Positions 25,124-34,571 of a DNA stretch of 64,000 bases are shown in pieces; the first letter of the stretch is position 1, and every line of letters begins with the position of its first letter. Source of the DNA: Pseudomonas fluorescens (GTDB taxonomy: Bacteria; Pseudomonadota; Gammaproteobacteria; Pseudomonadales; Pseudomonadaceae); assembly GCF_902497785.1 (NCBI RefSeq), contig NZ_CABVHK010000011.1, positions 124,001-188,000 on the forward strand. Reading direction: 5' to 3'. The position numbers and the translations under genes were made by a program. Under the pieces are notes generated by a model that did not search any database, was not told the DNA's origin, and was given only the letters and a program-made list of their open reading frames with translations.

Positions 25124-26341
25124 CTAGCGTGGCTTGATCGCGGCAGAAACCAACCCGCGACCGTGCAAGTTATCGAGCAGGGCGCGATAACCCATCTGCC
25201 AGGCCGGAGCGCGATCGCTTGTCGTCACGCGGTTGACCAACGTGCCGAACCTGGCGCTGCTGATGGCGACCCGATCACCCTCTTTATGGGTAAAGCCCCC
25301 ACCGGGTAGATCGCGGTCTTGCTTGGGGGCAAACAGCGTGCCGAGGAACAGCACAAAGCCGTCCGGGTATTGATGGTTCTCGTTGAGTGTTTGAGCGACC
25401 AGATCCAGCGGGTCGCGGCTGATCTGGTTCATGGAGCTGCTGCCATCCATGATGAAACCATCCTCGCCGACGACACGCAGTGCGACTTCTGCCGAGCGCA
25501 CGTCCTCGATGCTGAAGGTTTCATCGAACAGCCGGATAAACGGCCCAAGCGCGGTCGACGCATTGTTGTCTTTGGCTTTGGAAAGCAACAACGCACTGCG
25601 CCCTTCGAAATCGCGCAGGTTGACGTCATTGCCCAGCGTTGCGCCCTGTACCTTGCCACGACTGGAAACGGCCAATACCACTTCCGGCTCTGGATTGTTC
25701 CAGCTGGACTTCGGATGGATACCAATGTCCGATCCGTAACCCACCGCTGACAACGGCTGAGCTTTGGTGAATATCTCGGCGTCCGGGCCGATGCCGACTT
25801 CCAGATACTGCGACCACATGCCCTGGCTGATCAGCACTTCCTTGAGCGCGGCAGCCTGGGAAGAGCCCGGCACGATGTCTGCGAGGTCAGTCCCGATGCT
25901 TTCCACCAGGATTGCGCGAATGCTATCGGCCTTCGCCGGGTCGCCCTTGGCCTGCTCTTCGACCACCCGCTCCAGCATACTGGTGGCGAAGGTCACCCCG
26001 GCAGCTTTTACCGCTTGCAGGTCGATCGGAGCCAGCAGCCACGGCTGTGTTTCGTCGCGCAAAGAGGCATCGCTATTGCGCAGCAAGTCGTCAACGCTGA
26101 TTAACGCCTGATCCAATGACAGGCTGCGCAGGTAAGCAACGGGGTCATCAAGTTCAAGCAGGGCCGAAACGGTCGCCACCCGATCGCTGATGTCATAGAC
26201 CTGGCGGTTTTTAAGCAGGACGACGGCAGGCCCTGCCGTGACGCCAGGAATCCACACACGACTGATCCAGGTGCCTTGTGCGAGGTCCTGGGCTGGAATG
26301 TTCAAATCCGACAATGTCGTTGCAACGTTTGTTTGCGGCAT
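25124..26341 (-). CDS. FAH-family 2-keto-3-deoxy-aldonate dehydratase
   Basis: The 405-residue protein belongs to the fumarylacetoacetate hydrolase fold, with metal-site residues in 'EVGIGPDAEIF', 'NPEPEVVL' and 'GNDVNLRDFEG'. It is close to the XylX/AraD1 group that dehydrates 2-keto-3-deoxy-pentonate to 2-oxoglutarate semialdehyde. The neighbours are an IlvD-type dehydratase, which would make its substrate, and the semialdehyde dehydrogenase, which would use its product. The sugar (xylonate, arabonate or a hexarate-derived acid) is not fixed by sequence. Confidence 0.8.
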   Translation of the reverse strand: MPQTNVATTLSDLNIPAQDLAQGTWISRVWIPGVTAGPAVVLLKNRQVYDISDRVATVSALLELDDPVAYLRSLSLDQALISVDDLLRNSDASLRDETQPWLLAPIDLQAVKAAGVTFATSMLERVVEEQAKGDPAKADSIRAILVESIGTDLADIVPGSSQAAALKEVLISQGMWSQYLEVGIGPDAEIFTKAQPLSAVGYGSDIGIHPKSSWNNPEPEVVLAVSSRGKVQGATLGNDVNLRDFEGRSALLLSKAKDNNASTALGPFIRLFDETFSIEDVRSAEVALRVVGEDGFIMDGSSSMNQISRDPLDLVAQTLNENHQYPDGFVLFLGTLFAPKQDRDLPGGGFTHKEGDRVAISSARFGTLVNRVTTSDRAPAWQMGYRALLDNLHGRGLVSAAIKPR

Positions 26342-26368
26342 GAAAAAAACCTCGGCAGAAGTGGCGAA

Positions 26369-28153
26369 TCAGTGGGAATGACGTGGATCGCCGCTGCGTG
26401 CGATGACCCGCAGGTGCAAGGTTGCGGGCTCCAGGCAACCACCGGTCGAGAGTTGGCCGACCTGCTGCCGATAGAGTTCCTGCCATGGCGTTTGCGAGGC
26501 TGGAAAGGACGGTTTGAACGCCGCCTGGCGACGTGCCATTTCGCTCTCATCCACCAGGAGATCGACTCGGCGAGCGTTGAGGTCGACGCGAAGGCGATCA
26601 TTGGTTTCCAGCAAACCGATGCCGCCGCCCACCGCGGCTTCAGGGGACATGTTGAGAATTGACGGACTGGCCGAAGTCCCGCTCTGGCGTCCATCACCCA
26701 GGCAGGGCAGGGAGTCGATGCCTCGTTTGATCAGTGCTGCGGGTGGGGCCATGTTGACCACTTCGGCGCTGCCCGGATAACCCACGGTGCCGCAGCCCCG
26801 AATGACCAGAATGCAACGCTCGTCGATGTCCAGAGCAGGGTCGTTGATGCGCGCCTGATAGTCCTCGGGGCCATCGAAAACAATGGCTCTGGCTTCGAAA
26901 CTGTTTTCCGCGCCCGGCTCGGACAGGTAGGTTTTGCGGAATGCGTCGCCCACCACCGACATCTTCATGATGGCGCTGTCGAAGAAATTACCGCTCAGCA
27001 CGATGAACCCGGCCCGTTGAATCAAGGGATCTTCGTACGCGTGGATCACATCGGTATCGCTGGCGGCCGTATTGCTGACGATCTCGCCAACGGTCTTGCC
27101 TGAGACCGTGTCGCAGCCTTCATGCAGTCGCCCGGCTTTCTGCAGTTCGTGCATGACCGCCGGGACGCCGCCCGCGCGGTGGAAACCCTCGCCAAGGTAT
27201 TTCCCGGCGGGCATGCAATTGACTAGCAGGGGCACGTCTTCGCCAATCCGTTGCCAGTCTTCCAGGCTGAGATCGATGCCGGTGTGCCGCGCGATAGCGA
27301 TGAGGTGCGGCGGGCAATTGGTCGACGCGCCCAAGGCCGACGCCACGGCAATGGCGTTCTCAAAGGCTTCGCGGGTCATGATTTGGGAAGGACGAATATC
27401 CTGACGGACCATGTCGACGATGCGCTTGCCCGTGGCATAAGCCATCTGGCCGCGTTCACGATAGGCTGCCGGAATACTCGCACAGCCGGGCAGCGACATG
27501 CCCAGCGCTTCGGCCAGCGCGTTCATCGACAACGCGGTGCCCATGGTGTTGCAGTGACCAATCGAAGGAGAGGCCGCCGTGGTCATCTCCATGAAACCTT
27601 CATAATCGATCTCGCCGCTGGCGAGCAGGTTGCGCGCATGCCACAGCACCGTGCCGGAGCCGATCAATTTGCCTTTGTGGTGCCCATCAAGCATCGGACC
27701 GCCGGACAAGACGATCGCCGGGATATCAACCGTCGCGGCCGCCATGAGACAGGCAGGAGTGGTCTTGTCGCAGCCAGTGGTCAGCACCACGCCATCCAGC
27801 GGGTACCCATGAAGAATCTCGACCAGGCCCAAGTACGCCAGATTGCGATCCAGGGCGGCAGTGGGACGCCGGGTTTGTTCGGCCATCGGGTGCACCGGGA
27901 ACTCCATCGGAATGCCGCCGGCATCGCGAATACCTGCTTTGGTGCGTTGCGCGAGTTCGAGGTGATGACGGTTGCACGGCGCGAGATCGCTACCGGTTTG
28001 AGCGATGCCGATGATGGGACGGCCCGATTGCAACTCCTCGCGCGTCATACCGTAATTCATGAAGCGTTCGACGTAGAGCGCGGTCATGTCAGCATGACTG
28101 GGATCGTCAAACCATTGTTGACTGCGCAGGGGCAGAGGAGTGTTTTCAGGCAT
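26369..28153 (-). CDS. IlvD/Edd-family sugar-acid dehydratase
   Basis: The frame opens at 28213, but the ATG at 28153 is preferred because the resulting 594 residues match the family length and begin 'MPENTPLPLRSQQWFDDPSHADMTALY'. Iron-sulfur ligands are seen in 'TTGCDKTTPACLMAA' and 'GHCNTMGTALSMNAL', and 'RGCGTVGYPGSAEVVNM' is the C-terminal hallmark. It is of the [2Fe-2S] pentonate dehydratase type rather than IlvD proper. It probably converts an aldonate to its 2-keto-3-deoxy form as the first cytoplasmic step of this operon. Confidence 0.87.
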   Translation of the reverse strand: MPENTPLPLRSQQWFDDPSHADMTALYVERFMNYGMTREELQSGRPIIGIAQTGSDLAPCNRHHLELAQRTKAGIRDAGGIPMEFPVHPMAEQTRRPTAALDRNLAYLGLVEILHGYPLDGVVLTTGCDKTTPACLMAAATVDIPAIVLSGGPMLDGHHKGKLIGSGTVLWHARNLLASGEIDYEGFMEMTTAASPSIGHCNTMGTALSMNALAEALGMSLPGCASIPAAYRERGQMAYATGKRIVDMVRQDIRPSQIMTREAFENAIAVASALGASTNCPPHLIAIARHTGIDLSLEDWQRIGEDVPLLVNCMPAGKYLGEGFHRAGGVPAVMHELQKAGRLHEGCDTVSGKTVGEIVSNTAASDTDVIHAYEDPLIQRAGFIVLSGNFFDSAIMKMSVVGDAFRKTYLSEPGAENSFEARAIVFDGPEDYQARINDPALDIDERCILVIRGCGTVGYPGSAEVVNMAPPAALIKRGIDSLPCLGDGRQSGTSASPSILNMSPEAAVGGGIGLLETNDRLRVDLNARRVDLLVDESEMARRQAAFKPSFPASQTPWQELYRQQVGQLSTGGCLEPATLHLRVIARSGDPRHSH

Positions 28154-28254
28154 GGTTTTTATCTCTTGTTGGAGCCGTATCAGCGGAAAGTGAACCACCT
28201 CAGGAGGCGACAAATAGGCGATTGATCACCTGCCGTCGGCGTTCGAATGGCTTG

Positions 28255-28270
28255 ATGTTACCGGTAACAT
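28255..28270. promoter_or_regulatory. LacI-family operator, divergent site
   Basis: ATGTTACCGGTAACAT is a perfect 16-base palindrome between the dehydratase operon and lacI. It resembles operators of GntR/IdnR-type LacI regulators and recurs almost unchanged at 29525-29540. Confidence 0.8.
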
Positions 28271-28432
28271 TTTATTTGTAAAGACCCAATCTCGATGTTT
28301 GAACGGGCGCCTGCCACCTCTGCAAGGAGCAGAGGTCGGCCTGCCAACGGCCATGTATAATCAGCGGCCATCTGTGTTGGCGGCTTTGATTTCCAGGGTC
28401 CGCCCGATCATTTTCAGGAAAACAGGACGTTC

Positions 28433-29470
28433 ATGAGTCACGAGGATTCAGGCAAAACCACCACGCCGCCGCGAATGGCCGACGTCGCCAAACTGGCGGG
28501 CGTTTCGAAGATGACGGTTTCACGGGTCCTGGCCGGTCGCGACGTGTCAGAGCGCACGCAAAAGCTGGTCCACGAGGCCATCGAAACGCTCGGCTATCTG
28601 CCTGATGCCTCTGCAGGAACCCTGGCCACCGGACGTTCGGAATTTATCGTGGCGCTGGTGCCGTCATTGGCGAGTTCGAACTTTGCCGACACCGTGCGCG
28701 GCCTGAATGATGCCGTTAGCGAACATGGCTTGTGCCTGCTGTTGGGTGACACCGATTATCACCTGGAGCAGGAGGCCTTGCTGGTACGCACGCTGCTGCG
28801 CCATCGCCCGGTCGGAGTGATGCTGACGGGCAGCGCGCATCTGGATGAAACCCGCAAGTTGTTACGCCAGGCGCAAGTGCCTGTTGTCGAGACCTGGGAC
28901 ATTCCAGACGATCCTATCGAGCAATCGGTTGGATTTAGTAACGTGGCCGCCGCTGCCGCACTGTATGAACATCTGCATCAGCAAGGTTATCGGCGAATTG
29001 GCTACATCGGTGGTGCATCGGTTCTCGACCACCGAGGGCAGCAACGTCAGCAAGGCTACCTTCAGGCTGTCGCGGCATTGGGGGCAGGTGAGCCCAGGGT
29101 GATGGAGTATGGCGAGTCGCCGATCACCATGAGCCATGGTGGCGAGTCCGTGAAACGTCTGCTGGAAAAGTGGCCGGACACAGAGGCCGTGATGTGCGTC
29201 AGTGACTTGTCGGCGTTCGGCGCCATCATGGAATGCCATCGGCAAGGGCGACGAGTGCCCGGGGACATTGCGATTGCCGGTTTTGGCGATTTCGAAGTCT
29301 CACGGTACTGCACGCCGACGATCACCACGGTATCGGTCGATCCCTATGGCATTGGTCGGCGCGCAGGTGAGTTGCTCGTTGCCAGTGCCGCTGCCCAGCG
29401 TCTTGGACTGCCTCGTCCGAAGGCGTCCGATGTCGTCGAATTCAAAATCCTGGCGCGCGAAAGCACCTGA
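28433..29470 (+). CDS. LacI-family repressor of the sugar-acid genes
   Basis: The 345-residue protein has the LacI helix-turn-helix and hinge helix 'MADVAKLAGVSKMTVSRVLAGRDVSERTQKLVHEAIETLGYLPDASAGTLATGRS' at residues 15-70, then a periplasmic-binding-protein-like ligand domain ('FIVALVPSLASSNFADTVRGL'). The hinge and ligand domain resemble the gluconate regulator GntR. Palindromes at 28255-28270 and 29525-29540 put both the dehydratase operon and the downstream MFS gene under it. Confidence 0.92.
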   Translation: MSHEDSGKTTTPPRMADVAKLAGVSKMTVSRVLAGRDVSERTQKLVHEAIETLGYLPDASAGTLATGRSEFIVALVPSLASSNFADTVRGLNDAVSEHGLCLLLGDTDYHLEQEALLVRTLLRHRPVGVMLTGSAHLDETRKLLRQAQVPVVETWDIPDDPIEQSVGFSNVAAAAALYEHLHQQGYRRIGYIGGASVLDHRGQQRQQGYLQAVAALGAGEPRVMEYGESPITMSHGGESVKRLLEKWPDTEAVMCVSDLSAFGAIMECHRQGRRVPGDIAIAGFGDFEVSRYCTPTITTVSVDPYGIGRRAGELLVASAAAQRLGLPRPKASDVVEFKILAREST

Positions 29471-29524
29471 ATTTTTTTAACCGGGCACGCTTGCTTTGCC
29501 TCGAATTTAATTGCTAAATTAAAA

Positions 29525-29540
29525 ATGTTACCGGTAACAG
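29525..29540. promoter_or_regulatory. LacI-family operator before the MFS gene
   Basis: ATGTTACCGGTAACAG differs from the palindrome at 28255-28270 only in its last base. It lies about 115-130 bases before the transporter start. Confidence 0.75.
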
Positions 29541-29615
29541 GCTAACTTGCAGAGCCCCTTTTCCCTGTGGATTGGCTTAGGTCAGCCCAAGGAACTCAAG
29601 GTCGCAAGCCAAAAC

Positions 29616-29623
29616 AAAAACAA
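29616..29623 (+). promoter_or_regulatory. Hfq/Crc-type A-rich motif before the MFS gene
   Basis: AAAAACAA fits AANAAYAA and lies 32 bases before the start, within the longer stretch AAAACAAAAACAA. Confidence 0.45.
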
Positions 29624-29654
29624 TCGGCATGACAACATGCCTTGAGGTCAACAC

Positions 29655-31007
29655 ATGGAATCAGTCACTCAGCGTCCTCTCGAAGGAGAGGGCTCGGCGG
29701 AGCTTACCTCCGAGGATCGTACCTACCGCAAAGTCATCCTGCGTATCCTGCCGATCCTGCTGTTCTGCTACATGGCGGCGTACCTGGATCGGGTCAATAT
29801 CGGTTTTGCCAAGCTGGACATGCTCAACGATCTGCAATTCAGCAACACCGTCTACGCCCTGGGCGCGAGCATTTTCTTCTGGGGTTATTTCCTCTTCGAA
29901 GTCCCCAGCAATCTGTTCCTCCATCGCTTCGGCGCACGCCTCTGGATCGCCCGCATCATGATCAGCTGGAGCATTGTCTCCATGGCGGTAGCCTTTACCG
30001 TGCCGCTGGCCAAGTTCTTTCACATCGAATCGGAAACCATGTTCTACGTGCTGCGCTTCCTGCTGGGGATCTGCGAAGCCGGCTTCTTTCCTGGGGTGAT
30101 TCTCTACCTCAACTACTGGTTTCCGACGCATCGCCAAAGCCGGGTCATGGCGGGTTTCCTGATGGCCATGCCGATCAGCCTGACGTTGGGCGGGATTCTT
30201 TCCGGGTGGTTGATGAGGGCGATGCAGGGTGTCCACGGTATGGCCGGCTGGCAGTGGATGCTGATCATCGAAGGCATCCCGTCATTGATCATGGCCGTTG
30301 TCGTGGTGACGTTGCTGGTCGATAAAATCGACAACGCCAAGTGGCTGACCACGGCAGAAAAAAACATGCTGAAAAACAACCTGGAGCGGGATAACACGGC
30401 GAAGGCCTCCAGCCTTCGGGATGTGATTTTCAACGGCCGCGTGTGGTTGTTGGTGCTGATCCTGCTGACATTCAACACGGGTTTTTACGGCCTGGCGTTC
30501 TGGATGCCGACGATCATCAAGGCCACAGGTGTTTCCAATACCCTGCACATTGGTTTGCTCACGGCGATTCCCTACGCTACCGCCATCGTCGCCATGACAC
30601 TCAATGCCTGGCACTCCAACAAAACCGGCGAGCGCCGACTGCATGCGGCTATTCCAGCGTTCATCGGTGGGGTCGGGCTGATTTGCAGCGCCATCTTTGC
30701 CCATAACCTGCCGGTGTCTATTTTCTTCCTCAGCATATCCGCCTCAGGCTTGCTGAGCCTGATGCCGATTTTCTGGACATTGCCGGGCACGGTCTTATCC
30801 GGCGTGGCAGCAGCGGCAGGCATCGGCATGATCAACGCGATCGGCAACCTCTCCGGGTTCACCGGTTCGATGATTACGGCCACTGCAGAGACACTGACGG
30901 GCGACATGAACAACGGCACCTATGTGCTGGGTGGTTGCCTGCTCGTGAGCTGTGTGCTGATCCTGCTCATTCCAAAATCGATGCTCGCCAAAGACATCAA
31001 AGCGTGA
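29655..31007 (+). CDS. MFS transporter (ACS family) for sugar acids
   Basis: The 450-residue transporter has 12 membrane segments and the anion:cation symporter signature 'YLDRVNIGFAKLDMLNDL' in the first segment, then 'FEVPSNLFLHRFGARLWIARIMISW'. Relatives carry glucarate, galactonate, tartrate or phthalate. Control by the same LacI palindrome as the dehydratase operon suggests it imports the acid that the operon degrades. The lack of a sugar dehydrogenase or lactonase nearby fits import of a ready-made acid. Confidence 0.87.
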   Translation: MESVTQRPLEGEGSAELTSEDRTYRKVILRILPILLFCYMAAYLDRVNIGFAKLDMLNDLQFSNTVYALGASIFFWGYFLFEVPSNLFLHRFGARLWIARIMISWSIVSMAVAFTVPLAKFFHIESETMFYVLRFLLGICEAGFFPGVILYLNYWFPTHRQSRVMAGFLMAMPISLTLGGILSGWLMRAMQGVHGMAGWQWMLIIEGIPSLIMAVVVVTLLVDKIDNAKWLTTAEKNMLKNNLERDNTAKASSLRDVIFNGRVWLLVLILLTFNTGFYGLAFWMPTIIKATGVSNTLHIGLLTAIPYATAIVAMTLNAWHSNKTGERRLHAAIPAFIGGVGLICSAIFAHNLPVSIFFLSISASGLLSLMPIFWTLPGTVLSGVAAAAGIGMINAIGNLSGFTGSMITATAETLTGDMNNGTYVLGGCLLVSCVLILLIPKSMLAKDIKA

Positions 31008-31111
31008 CTGACCGGCGTCGATCCTGGGCCAAAGCCCAGGGGCGACGGCGGGCGAGTGCAGCGAGGGAGTTTTGATTCACTCCGCTCGTGAGGAGTCCTG
31101 CAACGCCATTT

Positions 31112-31840
31112 TCAACGCTCCGGAAGTTTCCATCGCTCCTTGTAGAGCTCATATTGCGCCACTGGCATTTGTACCAGCAGCGGGTTTTTCTGAGGGTCCA
31201 GCCACCCGAGCAACTGCTTGATATTTTGCGGTTCCATGGCGGTGCAGCCATCGGTCGGGGTGGTGTTCGAGCGCCAAATATGCATGAAAATACACGAGCC
31301 ACCCTTGGCTGCAGCTGGCGTGTTGTGTTCGACGACAATGCCCTGGCGATACACTTCGTCTTTGCGGTGCATTTGCTCAGAGCTGTTCCAGTCTTTGCTC
31401 ACGGCCGCGCTATCGACCAGGGTGTTGTAGTGGCTGGATTGGCTATCATCCACGCACTCGCGGGTATCGGTGCTGACGGTGTAGGGCATCAGGGTATTGG
31501 CGGTAGGTTCATACCCAAACGCGGTGCCGAACGTGAACAGGCCGGCGGGCGCCTTGCCGTCGCCTTCATGTTTGACGGGCTGCTCATTGGAGTCGATCGG
31601 GAGAATGCCGCGGCCCCAGGCCAGACCGGTCTTGCCCACCACAATGGGAAAGGCATCACCGACTTTCTGGAAATCTTGTCCATGGCGTTCATAGCGTTGT
31701 GCCGTGCCTTGAATGGCGTTCCAGTCGGGGGTGGTCACCACGATCAGTTGTCCACTCGTCTCGGGAATTTGTGCCAGCGCCAAGTTTGAACAAAGCAGTA
31801 GCAAAAATGTGCAGCGCTTGAAGAGAGGGTTCAATGTCAA
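31112..31840 (-). CDS. L,D-transpeptidase family protein (YkuD), exported
   Basis: The TTG at 31840 is chosen: AAAGGA stands six bases upstream and the product begins 'TLNPLFKRCTFLLLLCSNLALAQ', an ideal signal peptide. The frame also opens at 31894 without a ribosome site. The catalytic block is 'CIFMHIWRSNTTPTDGCTAM', with the His and the nucleophilic Cys of the YkuD fold. Such enzymes make 3-3 cross-links at diaminopimelate or attach lipoproteins to it. An 80-base repeat shared with the dapF upstream region lies at 31961-32040, just before this gene. Confidence 0.83.
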   Translation of the reverse strand: MTLNPLFKRCTFLLLLCSNLALAQIPETSGQLIVVTTPDWNAIQGTAQRYERHGQDFQKVGDAFPIVVGKTGLAWGRGILPIDSNEQPVKHEGDGKAPAGLFTFGTAFGYEPTANTLMPYTVSTDTRECVDDSQSSHYNTLVDSAAVSKDWNSSEQMHRKDEVYRQGIVVEHNTPAAAKGGSCIFMHIWRSNTTPTDGCTAMEPQNIKQLLGWLDPQKNPLLVQMPVAQYELYKERWKLPER

Positions 31841-31960
31841 TGATCCTTTACTGAGGAGAGATTGAGTAAAGTTAGTTTTTTTGGGGATTATCAAATAATT
31901 GCCTGAATAAATTCAGGGCCCTAAAACCACCCAATACCAAAGTGGCTGGATTCACCAATT

Positions 31961-32040
31961 AGTTGATACAGATAAAACTATCAGTCGCGCGGAGGGACGG
32001 TAAATACTTATTTAGATGGGGGGTATTCAATATCGATATG
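31961..32040. repeat. 80-base direct repeat, copy upstream of the L,D-transpeptidase
   Basis: An ungapped alignment with 38668-38747 gives about 60 identical bases of 80 by hand count. It includes an identical 16-base block CGGTAAATACTTATTT (31998-32013) and an AACTATCAG stretch at the same spacing. Both copies lie upstream of minus-strand genes, so it is probably a shared promoter or operator region rather than chance. Confidence 0.75.
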
Positions 32041-32086
32041 TTCCAATGGGTAGCCTGCAGTGCACCATGACTGACCGTTTACAAAT

Positions 32087-33049
32087 CTACAAAGAGAGCA
32101 TTGTTGGTATGTCGTCCAGACTTTCCACGGTGACGCCCACTCCCAAAGCAGATAATTGTTCGGCCAGCAGGGATATTTCCTGGTGCAACGAATCGGCGAA
32201 ATTCTGTTGGAAGGGAGTTGAGGACCGGTAAAGCGGTCTGACCAGGCTAATTTGAAAAGGCAGGGAAAAGGCAAGAGGACGAATATTGACGCCTTGGCCC
32301 TGGAACATGATCGCGGTCAGTGGGTTGAGGATCGCAATACCCAACCCCGCTTTTACCATCGAACACACTGAAACGGCGCTGTGAGTTTCGACCTGGATGA
32401 ATCGATCGATTCCAGCTTCCTTGAACAGAACATCGAGCACTCTTCGATAGCGGTCCCCCTTGCTGAAACTGACGAACGTTTGATCCCTGACATCCTCCAG
32501 CGACAGGATGCTCTGCACAAGCAAAGGATGGCCATCGGGCAGAATGCAAACTTCGTCCACACTCATCAGCAGTTGTAACTCAGTCCCGGGTGGGGCTTCA
32601 TCATGTTCTGTGAGGCCAACATCGTGGCGCTGAAGCGTCAGTTGTTCCTCCAGCCACGGCGACTCCAGCGTCGCTATTTCGACACTCACTCCGGGATGAT
32701 TGGCGATCAGGTTTTTGCATACTTGAGGGAGCAGCGCATGAGAAAAGGCGGGAATGCAGGCCACTGAAAATGCGCCCTGAGAGAAGCGACTCAGGCTCTC
32801 CGCGAACGATACGATACGATCTAAGCCAATGAACGCACGCTCTACCTCCTGGAACAAAATCACTGCCCGCGCTGTTGCCTGAAGGCGTCCACGCGCGCGC
32901 TCGAACAGCTCGAAATCTACGAGGTATTCCAAGCGCGCCAGCTCTCGGCTGATGGTGGGTTGGCTGGTATGCAGTAGTTGGGCGGCGCTGGTGACGCTCC
33001 CGGTCGTCATAATGGCTCGGAAAACTTCGATATGTCGCAAGTTGATCAT
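32087..33049 (-). CDS. LysR-family regulator of the DAP/lysine cluster
   Basis: The 320-residue protein has the helix-turn-helix 'MINLRHIEVFRAIMTTGSVTSAAQLLHTSQPTISRELARLEYLVDFELFER', close in pattern to the LysR regulator of lysA, and an effector domain starting 'GAFSVACIPAFSHALLPQV'. It lies 138 bases after lysA on the same strand. E. coli lysR is divergent from lysA, so the arrangement differs. Diaminopimelate or lysine is a plausible ligand by analogy with known LysR. Confidence 0.85.
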   Translation of the reverse strand: MINLRHIEVFRAIMTTGSVTSAAQLLHTSQPTISRELARLEYLVDFELFERARGRLQATARAVILFQEVERAFIGLDRIVSFAESLSRFSQGAFSVACIPAFSHALLPQVCKNLIANHPGVSVEIATLESPWLEEQLTLQRHDVGLTEHDEAPPGTELQLLMSVDEVCILPDGHPLLVQSILSLEDVRDQTFVSFSKGDRYRRVLDVLFKEAGIDRFIQVETHSAVSVCSMVKAGLGIAILNPLTAIMFQGQGVNIRPLAFSLPFQISLVRPLYRSSTPFQQNFADSLHQEISLLAEQLSALGVGVTVESLDDIPTMLSL

Positions 33050-33187
33050 AAAAGCGCTCTAAAAACTCCATGCACGTTCGTTACCTGCAAAGGCACGATA
33101 CATTCCATCGAATACTGACATTGCGGCAAAACCTTAACTTTTCCCGACTCGCCCAGGAGGCATCGCTACTACTAGACACCAACGTCA

Positions 33188-34483
33188 CTATCGGTGGTGT
33201 GGTCTTAACGAAGGGGTGCTTTGTTGTTCACTGACGTCTACTTCTGAAACGTCTTCCAGTGCCAGGAGCTCTTCCACTCTCTGGCGGCGGCGTATCAATA
33301 CATCATTGGATCCTTCAATCAGCACCTCTGCGATCAGCGGGCGAGTGTTGTAGTTTGAAGACATCGACGCACCATACGCGCCTGTGTCGCGAATGGCGAT
33401 CAGATCGCCTACTTTGCATTCCGGGATCAGCCGGGAAAGTACCGTTCCACCCTCCGCTTGCGTGAATACGTCACCTGCTTCACACAGGGGCCCGGCCACT
33501 ACGCTGGCTTGCAGAGGGCGCTCGGATGCGTCTGCCTCCAACAACTCGATACCGTGGTAACTGCCGTACATGGAGGGGCGCATGAGCTCGTTGAAGCCTG
33601 CATCGACGAGGACAAAGTATTTGCTGCCGACGGGCTTGGTTGCGCGTACCTCACTCAACAGGCAACCCGATTGAGCCACCAAATACCGTCCAGGCTCGAT
33701 CTCCAGGCGCAGTTTCTTTCCAAGAATTTGCTCGGCTGTCTGGCGCGCAGCGTCCCACAGGCTGAAGTAATGGTGGGTATCAAGCTCTGGTTCATCCGCG
33801 GCGTATGGAACCGACAATCCGCCGCCCGCTGACAACGCGGAGAGGGTCATGTTCGCGTCTTTGACTTGCTGCACGAGATCAAGCATGGCCTCGCTGACGG
33901 TCGCCAAGTGTTTGTAGTCCACTCCAGACCCTATGTGCATGTGCAACCCGATTAGTTGCAGGTTGTGCTTGCTGACAACCGATAGTGCCGCACGAAGGTC
34001 TGTGTGCCAGATGCCATGCTTGCTGTGCTCGCCGCCCGTGTTGGTCTTCTTGCTGTGGCCATGTCCGAAGCCCGGGTTGATCCTCAGCCAGACTTTGTGT
34101 CCGTGTGCGATTGCGCCCAGTTGCTCCAGCATATCGATCGAACCGGCGTTAACTGGAATGGAATGCTCCACCACGGTGGCCAAGGTCGCTTCATCGATAA
34201 GGTCAGCGGTGAAAACGATCGCTTCTTCGTTACCCTGACACGAATAGCCCGCGGCAAGTGCTCTAAGGATCTCTCCACGGGAAACCGCATCTACCTGGAC
34301 GCCTTGCTCACGCATGAGCTTCAGGATGTTAATGTTGGAACAGGCCTTTTGTGCAAACCGAATAGTGTCGAACTGGCGCAAATCATTGATTCGATCACGA
34401 ATGGTCTGAGCATCATAAACCCATAAGGGAGTGCCGAATTTTTCGGCCAGTTGTTGAAGGCGTTTTACGGGTACGTTTTTCAT
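33188..34483 (-). CDS. lysA: Diaminopimelate decarboxylase
   Basis: The 431-residue fold-type III PLP enzyme has the PLP lysine in 'RFAQKACSNINIL' near residue 46, 'LHMHIGSGVDY', the phosphate-binding 'SAGGGLSVPY', 'EIEPGRYLVAQSG', the specificity and active-site 'PLCEAGDVF' and 'GAYGASMSSNYNTRP'. These match meso-diaminopimelate decarboxylases rather than ornithine or arginine enzymes. It makes L-lysine and CO2. Its link with an ABC transporter differs from the usual lysA-dapF-xerC locus of pseudomonads, so it is probably a second copy. Confidence 0.9.
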   Translation of the reverse strand: MKNVPVKRLQQLAEKFGTPLWVYDAQTIRDRINDLRQFDTIRFAQKACSNINILKLMREQGVQVDAVSRGEILRALAAGYSCQGNEEAIVFTADLIDEATLATVVEHSIPVNAGSIDMLEQLGAIAHGHKVWLRINPGFGHGHSKKTNTGGEHSKHGIWHTDLRAALSVVSKHNLQLIGLHMHIGSGVDYKHLATVSEAMLDLVQQVKDANMTLSALSAGGGLSVPYAADEPELDTHHYFSLWDAARQTAEQILGKKLRLEIEPGRYLVAQSGCLLSEVRATKPVGSKYFVLVDAGFNELMRPSMYGSYHGIELLEADASERPLQASVVAGPLCEAGDVFTQAEGGTVLSRLIPECKVGDLIAIRDTGAYGASMSSNYNTRPLIAEVLIEGSNDVLIRRRQRVEELLALEDVSEVDVSEQQSTPSLRPHHR

Positions 34484-34571
34484 AAGCCCAACTCAAGAAA
34501 AATTGTTTGTCTCGGATCATGATTTTTGATCCGGACGAAAAATGATGCTGCCGCCTACCGGACGACTCGCC

